A stretch of 64,000 nucleotides of DNA from Chrysoperla carnea. Its lineage: Eukaryota > Arthropoda > Insecta > Neuroptera > Chrysopidae. Both the position numbers and the translations under genes were made by a program. The stretch is from assembly GCF_905475395.1 (NCBI RefSeq), contig NC_058342.1, positions 24,834,640 to 24,898,639 of the forward strand, written 5' to 3'. The notes under the pieces are model-generated. The model was not told the origin of the DNA, searched no databases, and saw only the letters and a program-made list of their open reading frames with translations. Below, piece after piece: positions 58,661-64,000 of this stretch (position 1 is its first letter; the number at the start of each line of letters is the position of its first letter).

Positions 58661-60289
58661 TTAAATAAATTTCGGTAATTATTATGCTAAGTTACTACTC
58701 CATCAATTATCGAAAATTTAACATTATATATTTATTTTTAATTTTTGAAAGATTTTTATTTTTAAATTTTACCGCGTAAACGAAAATATTCAATTTTTCC
58801 ATATTAATTTCGAATATTTACATCCCCAACATCATTGTTTATTTTTTTTAGAAAATAAGCCGAAATCAATTGTTTCTTAATTATTCAAATTTTTCCGCGT
58901 AAACGACAATATTCGATTTCCCATAATATTTCAATATTTCTAGAAAATTGTAAAGAAAATAAACAAGACAAATTGTAACCGACAAATTAAGTAGAAATAC
59001 GTGTACTATTATAGGCAAATAAAATAAACATTAACACTATTGTTTATATACAAAACGGAACAAACAATTGATGTTTATAAAATTTTATGATTGGAATTCT
59101 AAAGGCTCAGCTACACTAATCATATAAACCGTGAGATAGTAACACCTGAATGTTATCAGCTGCCAAAAACTGCCACTGACATATATGCTGATGTCGCTAT
59201 CCTCCGCCAAAGTTGCATACTTTTACATGTATGACCTAAATAAGCTGCCAAAAACCTGAAATCAATCCTCCAAATTTTTACTTTTAAAAATTTTTTTTGA
59301 TAAAGTCAATTTTCTTATAAATTTTGACGCGCTGATTTCGAATTTGACCTCAGAATTGTTTCATCATATCAAGAAAAAAACGTTTTTTTTTTTTTCTGTA
59401 AAAAATAGACAAAAACTGTTTATCAAAGCCGTTATGGGAGAGTAAACCGGTGAGCACAAAATAGCTGCCCTTAAAATTTTGATTTTTATATAATAAGATT
59501 AAAGCCCACAATTTAAAACCATAACGTGCTTATATTAAATTTTCTTTCTTTTGGATTATAAAATAAGAAAATGAGTTCAACGATATGATAGATGAGTTCT
59601 AAATGAAAAATCAGGTCAAAATTTAAATAATATAACCATATAGGACAATGACCCTATTTGAATAAAATATGCATTTTAGTAGTATTTTAACCACCGAAAA
59701 AATGCATCTAAAAAAATATCATGATTTTGTGTTCGTCCAAAAAACCTCTCAAAATCAGTAAATAAATCTTTCTGGCTAATCTATCTTTGTTACACATATA
59801 CATCAATATATATGTCGTAGAAAAATTTTAGCATTTTGTTTTAAGCCTAGCCATTGGATGTTCTTACATTCGCTCTTCTTACATTAAGAGGATAAGGTAC
59901 TCTTTAAGTAAAATTTATTAAATGTCAATTCTATTTACAGCCTTGATTTCAAAATTTTAGCAGTTAGTTCCATGGATGTATCCAACTTTTAATCCAAGGA
60001 GAGGCAAAAAAGGAATGTTTCGCTTAAAGGCGAGCAAATTAGATATTTGCCCAAAAAAATTCAAGAAATTCAACAGTTTTTTGGCATAAGCATACATGAG
60101 GTACGCCATGAAGGATGTTTCTGAGATGTCAATTGAAGAAATTGAACCGAAATATCAATCTTTAGAAGATATTTTAGTCAACATCTCAAAAATGGCTCGT
60201 TTTTTATCCAAATCGTAGGCAAAATAATTTTGCCGATTTTTTATAAAATTCTAATGGGTACCCCTTTAAAATAATCGAGAAAATCTAGA
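58661..60289. other. Intergenic AT-rich DNA
   Basis: No gene recognised. Around 59100-59270 the motif agctgccaaaaac occurs twice. No RNA gene or TIR element could be defined. Confidence 0.45.
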
Positions 60290-60930
60290 AAAAAAAAATT
60301 TTGTGATTACGATATTCTGAAAATTACTCCAAATATCGAAAAATTGTATTCTTACTTTTCGTTTTATATTGTCAAATTACAACATAATTCACCATCAAAA
60401 TTGAAAAAAATATGTTCTTTTTAATATGTGTTCCCACTACCGTGCTCATACATCCTTAATAAGTCGGGCACAACGAGCTTTTTTTGTTTTCAATAATTTA
60501 TTAAGGTTTTAACTTTAATTTAAATAGTTTTTTTATTTCCATCGACTATAGTATTGGAGAAATCTGTGAAAATATTAAAACATATCATCTATCGTTTTAT
60601 TTATTTAAAAAATCGGGCAATCCCACCACCCCTAAAATTTTCAAAATTGATTTAGACTTAGCCCAACTTTATATTTAAAAAAATCAAGCTTTTAATTTAA
60701 AATTGCCTTGGTGCTCATACACCATTAAGAGGAGAAACTAAAAAATTTCTATTTGTATAATCGGGCACCCTTCCTCCTCCTAAAATTTTCAAAATTGATT
60801 CAGAATTTATATAAAAAAAAATTTTACATAAAAAACCAACTTTATATAAAAAAAAAACCCAGCTTTTTATTTAAAATTATCTTGGTGCTCGTACATGAAG
60901 AGAAACAGAAAGGTGCTCGTACAAGAGGAG
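60290..60930. mobile_element. Cluster of MITE-like fragments
   Basis: 60300-60465 carries gaaaattactccaaatatcg and ends gtgctcatacatccttaat. 60480-60725 matches 51236-51530 in inverse and ends gccttggtgctcatacac. 60726-60905 repeats parts of it again (aattatcttggtgctcgtac). Confidence 0.55.
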
Positions 60931-62440
60931 AAACAAAAAATGTGGCAAATGTCTAAATTTTAGACATATTGCCGTATTTGTTTTCATACCTACATCATAT
61001 ATATTTATCTCTATTCAATAAAACAAATGAATGTTTAAGTCATTCCCCTTGTAAATATATAGATGTCTCAGTATTCATTACAGTATTCAAAAGAACATGG
61101 CCGCACATTAGATGAACACATAATTTTTTTCTTTACTGTTTGCCAAGTTAATTAAGTGTCAAAGTGCTGTATAAATATTTAACAAAAATAATTCTATTTC
61201 ATTACAAATATCAATTGTGATAATCGCAAGAAAATTGAAGTTTTTTGAATTGAAATAGAACATTTTTTTTAAATTCGAATTGTATTTAAGCAAAAGGTGC
61301 GTTTGGTTTTTGTATGGTAAAATTTTACCGATTATTGTGTCCCCCTAAAAAAAAGGAAAGAAACGAATGTCTCATATTGGTTTTTTTTGTTGTTGTAAAA
61401 TTCTATTTGTGTAAGTTTTAACGTAGAGAAAGTTTTTTTTTTGGAGAAAATATGCTTCAAAAATCAATTATTGTATATGTGTAGTTCATGTGTCATTAAA
61501 TATAAATAAAATAATTACGACTAATTAAAAAAAATTTTTACAACACCGGTAAACTGTATGTATACATATTATTTTATTAAAAAAGTCTTAAAAAAATTAA
61601 TTCAAAAATTCTGAATTATTAATTAACCGGTAATTAAACACCGGCTAGAATAATTCTTTACACCAAATGTTCATTAGTTTTTCTTTTATGTTAGAAAATA
61701 TGTTTTGAAAACACCGGATATCTTATAAAACAACGATTTCACTAATTTTTTAGCCATGGAAACGTGATTTTAATAAGTAATTTTAAAAGTGTTATTGTAA
61801 TGAATTCTTAGAAATTTGTAACCGTTGATTATTTTCGAATCGATCTATGGTTATTGTTATATGACGAAACTATTTTCGTGGAAACACGTTAATTTATTAG
61901 ATAATAGTAAATTACGGAATTCGTTTTTGGAAATTAAGATGTTTCAGATTTTGTTTCAATAAGAATTTTTGATGGTTTCATTTATTTTTCGAGTAAAATT
62001 AGTGGGAATTTAAAACGTAGAGCTTTGTTTTTAAAATGATAGTTGAGAATGAATCAAAATGTGCGGTATCTCGTTTATTTTTCCTGATATCGATATTTAA
62101 AATAGGAGTATTTTTAAGAAAATACTCCTAATTCAAACAATGAACTTCAACCGACGTCAACTTTCCCCTGTTGGTCTAAGTTTATTTAATACATGCAATT
62201 TAAAAAAAAATTCATTTTGTCTTCAAATTGTCGAAGAAGTTGAAGTTGGTTCGTAACATAATTTTTGGGGTATGGTACATTTAAATTACGTTTTGGCGTA
62301 AAATTAACCGAAATTTTCGATATAATACAAAAATCTGCTATTTTATTTAACATTTCCAAATTGTACAATAACCTCGATTTCAAATATCTGGTATCGAGAA
62401 CACTAGATGAGTAGTTAGATAGATTTGAGTTAGGAGTAAG
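60931..62440. other. Intergenic AT-rich DNA
   Basis: No gene recognised. Includes several taaccggtaattaaacaccgg-like short motifs near 61625-61645. It could hold the promoter of the right-edge gene, but nothing specific supports this. Confidence 0.4.
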
Positions 62441-62444
62441 TCTT

Positions 62445-62805
62445 TGAAGTCTTTTGTAAGACCAGTTGGATGTACGTCCTTCGTTTCAAAGGTGCTTCAG
62501 AAGCCCTACAGCTTTAATAAACTTGAGGATATTTCTGGATGAAACTTCATTTATTTCATTTGAGTGGAGATCAGAACATCTCAAGTGATGGGGTCGTTCT
62601 AGAGATCTGGTGATTTCACTTGTAGAGTCTGTATGAATGACGATGAAACCTCCGTACATGCTATTTACAGAAATCTTACGGGCCTCAGATTCAGAATGTT
62701 TGGGTTTGAAAGCTTGGAGAAGCTGTGAGTCTTCTTCTCTAGGAGGGCACCCCTTAGTCCAGGTGCTAGGGGCTCATTTGCGGTACCCCTCTTACATTTT
62801 ATTTA
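62445..62805 (-). repeat. Dispersed family B, copy 7
   Basis: gatgacgatgaaacctccgt, acgggcctcagattcagaat and ggtgctaggggctcatttgc are the reverse of motifs in the copy at 50515. It ends with gcggtacccctctta. Confidence 0.7.
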
Positions 62806-63038
62806 TTATTTAGTATCCTTAAATGATTTGTCCCTAGTTAGAAACGCTCTGGCTTTTTTCCTTGAAGTCTTTTATAAGAACTCTTGCGTGGTTGGCCATG
62901 AATATTTGCTCAAAAGCAAATATGCGTGCCCTCGTTTACCATCAATTCAACAAAAAAATTCAATCCTTTTATAAGAATATTTGTAAAAAATTTTAATTTA
63001 GAAAGTTCGAAGTTTAATATATATATTTTGGTTTTCAG

Positions 63039-63128
63039 GAGGTTGTTTTATTAACGGATCCAAATAAATATGATGCACCATCATCATCCGATACCCCAGT
63101 CCCAACTGCAAAGGGGAGACCCAAATAG
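63039..63128 (+). CDS. Exon of an unidentified third gene, frame ambiguous
   Basis: It starts after a clean acceptor (ttttggttttcag) and is followed by the donor gtaaat. Two readings are open. One starts at the ATG at 63070 (MMHHHHPIPQSQLQRGDPN, leaving AG) and joins in phase to the next exon, giving an N-terminus rich in H, P and Q. The other reads from the first base (EVVLLTDPNKYDAPSSSDTP) and ends in a TAG that is the last three bases before the donor. Its codon usage looks like the neighbouring genes and it ends in GRPK, so it could be the C-terminal end of another protein. I do not recognise either product. Confidence 0.5.
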   Translation, partial: EVVLLTDPNKYDAPSSSDTPVPTAKGRPK

Positions 63129-63170
63129 GTAAATATCATTTTAAAATTATAGAAAATTAATACGAAACTT

Positions 63171-63387
63171 CAGTGTTGGATTAACCATGAGGCGGAGTAG
63201 ACAATTGTCTAGGGGCCCCGCATTGGGTAGGGGCTCTCTGAGGAAGGTCAAAAGAGAAAAAGATTAATCTGTAGAAGAAGGGCCCTACAAGGGGTGCCAA
63301 GTTAGTTTACGAAGACTAAAAAAAAAATAAAAAACCGCGTCAAATTTCATTGTCTATAGGCTCCGGCATAAGTCTACCCGACATACT
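63171..63387 (+). mobile_element. hAT-like MITE, family D copy 3
   Basis: cagtgttggattaaccatga at the left, interior aggggccccgcattgggtag, aaaagagaaaaag and ggtgccaagttagtttacg as in the copy at 30202. The right end is diverged (taagtctacccgacatac). It lies in the intron between the two right-edge exons. Confidence 0.65.
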
Positions 63388-63634
63388 TTTCGAATTATTT
63401 AGTCGAATTTAATTTCTTTCTGTTTCCCAATATGGCACCTGGTTGACGCCATATTGAATTTTCATTACTGCCATGTCTTAAGTGACACCCAAAAACTTAA
63501 GATAAAGCGATTGACGTAAGAATCATCAAAATCGGTTCACGCGTTTGGTCTCTATACATACATTGATTGATAAACGCATAACCACTAATTTTCGTCTCGC
63601 AGTCGGGTAATTAATATCTATTTTTGCTTTATAG

Positions 63635-63732
63635 GATGGGTCAACAAACACATCGTCTATTGCAAAATCAGCAACGAGGGCATCCTCCGATTATGCTTGG
63701 CGTGGCAGGAGCATCTCCTGTACCTCCACCTG
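63635..63732 (+). CDS. Second exon of the unidentified gene at the right edge
   Basis: It is bounded by ctttatag and gtaaat. If spliced from 63128, the overhang AG plus G makes Arg and the frame continues MGQQTHRLLQNQQRGHPP, IMLGVAGASPVPPPG, leaving one base. The composition (Q, H, P and G rich) suggests a disordered N-terminal region of a nuclear or RNA-associated protein, but no domain is visible and no family can be named. The gene would continue beyond the window. The phase match with 63039-63128 supports the join, but does not prove it. Confidence 0.5.
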
Positions 63733-64000
63733 GTAAATTTAATTTTCATCATATCACTCTATTTCTTTTGGGATAAACGGTTTTTATTTTTAAATATTGT
63801 TAATTTCACCGTATAAAAATGAAAATTCGGTGAAATTAACAATGTTTTTCTGTTAACAAAGTAAATGTGATTTTCTGAGTGTATGGAATTGATTTTAAAT
63901 TGTTTAAAGAAAATTTTTAAATATTCAAAATTTATTTGTTACTTTGTAGTAAATTTTTATGATTGTTTTTTTTTCTTGTATTTGAATTTTTTTAATTCTT
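63733..64000. other. Start of an intron of the right-edge gene
   Basis: Follows the donor gtaaat. AT-rich, with an inverted pair aaatattgttaatttcaccg and cggtgaaattaacaatgttt (about 63796-63846), a small hairpin. No exon is seen before the window ends. Confidence 0.4.

Noticed and set aside
1..64000. CRISPR array, bacterial operon or viral genome
   Set aside because: The window has split eukaryotic genes and transposon relics; no regularly spaced repeats with unique spacers and no viral genes were seen.

Overview
This window is AT-rich eukaryotic DNA, most likely from an insect with a repeat-laden genome. The evidence is two intron-split, conserved animal genes on the + strand with GT-AG introns, and both resemble insect orthologues. 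Most of the remaining DNA is transposon debris: pogo/Tigger, hAT, mariner-like MITEs, a tRNA-derived SINE and several dispersed families I cannot classify. The insect order cannot be fixed from the sequence alone. There are no bacterial operons, CRISPR arrays or rRNA genes.

Region 1 (1-29,660) holds cap-n-collar (cnc), the insect NRF1/NRF2-type CNC-bZIP transcription factor. Seven consecutive coding exons run from 24,332 to the stop at 29,365 and carry acidic activation segments, a WQD motif, the serine-rich SDSAVSS block, the CNC domain, the basic region, the leucine zipper and the C-terminal tail. The first of these exons starts in phase 1. A 22-nt candidate first coding exon lies 14.3 kb upstream (9,998-10,019), and its phase and donor site match. 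It would give a 699-aa isoform. Longer CncC-type 5' exons were not found and may lie outside the window. The intron after the third of these exons contains an inverted, frameshifted copy of that exon and a dead hAT transposase.

Region 2 (29,660-42,290) is intergenic and full of repeats: a triplicated 151-bp unit, several TIR elements, and a hAT-type MITE with a perfect 8-bp target duplication nested in a 1.5-kb long-TIR element.

Region 3 (42,292-about 53,600) is Integrator complex subunit 6 (IntS6) in ten coding exons encoding 985 aa: an N-terminal VWA domain with a MIDAS motif, the conserved middle region and the C-terminal INTS6/SAGE1/DDX26B-type domain. Repeat copies occupy most of its larger introns. 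A roughly 1.45-kb TIR insertion with nested repeats lies just past the stop codon.

Region 4 (53,600-64,000) is mostly repeats. Near the right edge are two small exon-like segments (63,039-63,128 and 63,635-63,732) that may begin, or belong to, a third + strand gene I cannot name.

The two named genes are both nuclear. Cnc drives stress, detoxification and developmental transcription. IntS6 belongs to the Integrator complex, which cleaves nascent snRNAs and attenuates mRNA transcription. Nothing in the sequence suggests they work as a pair.
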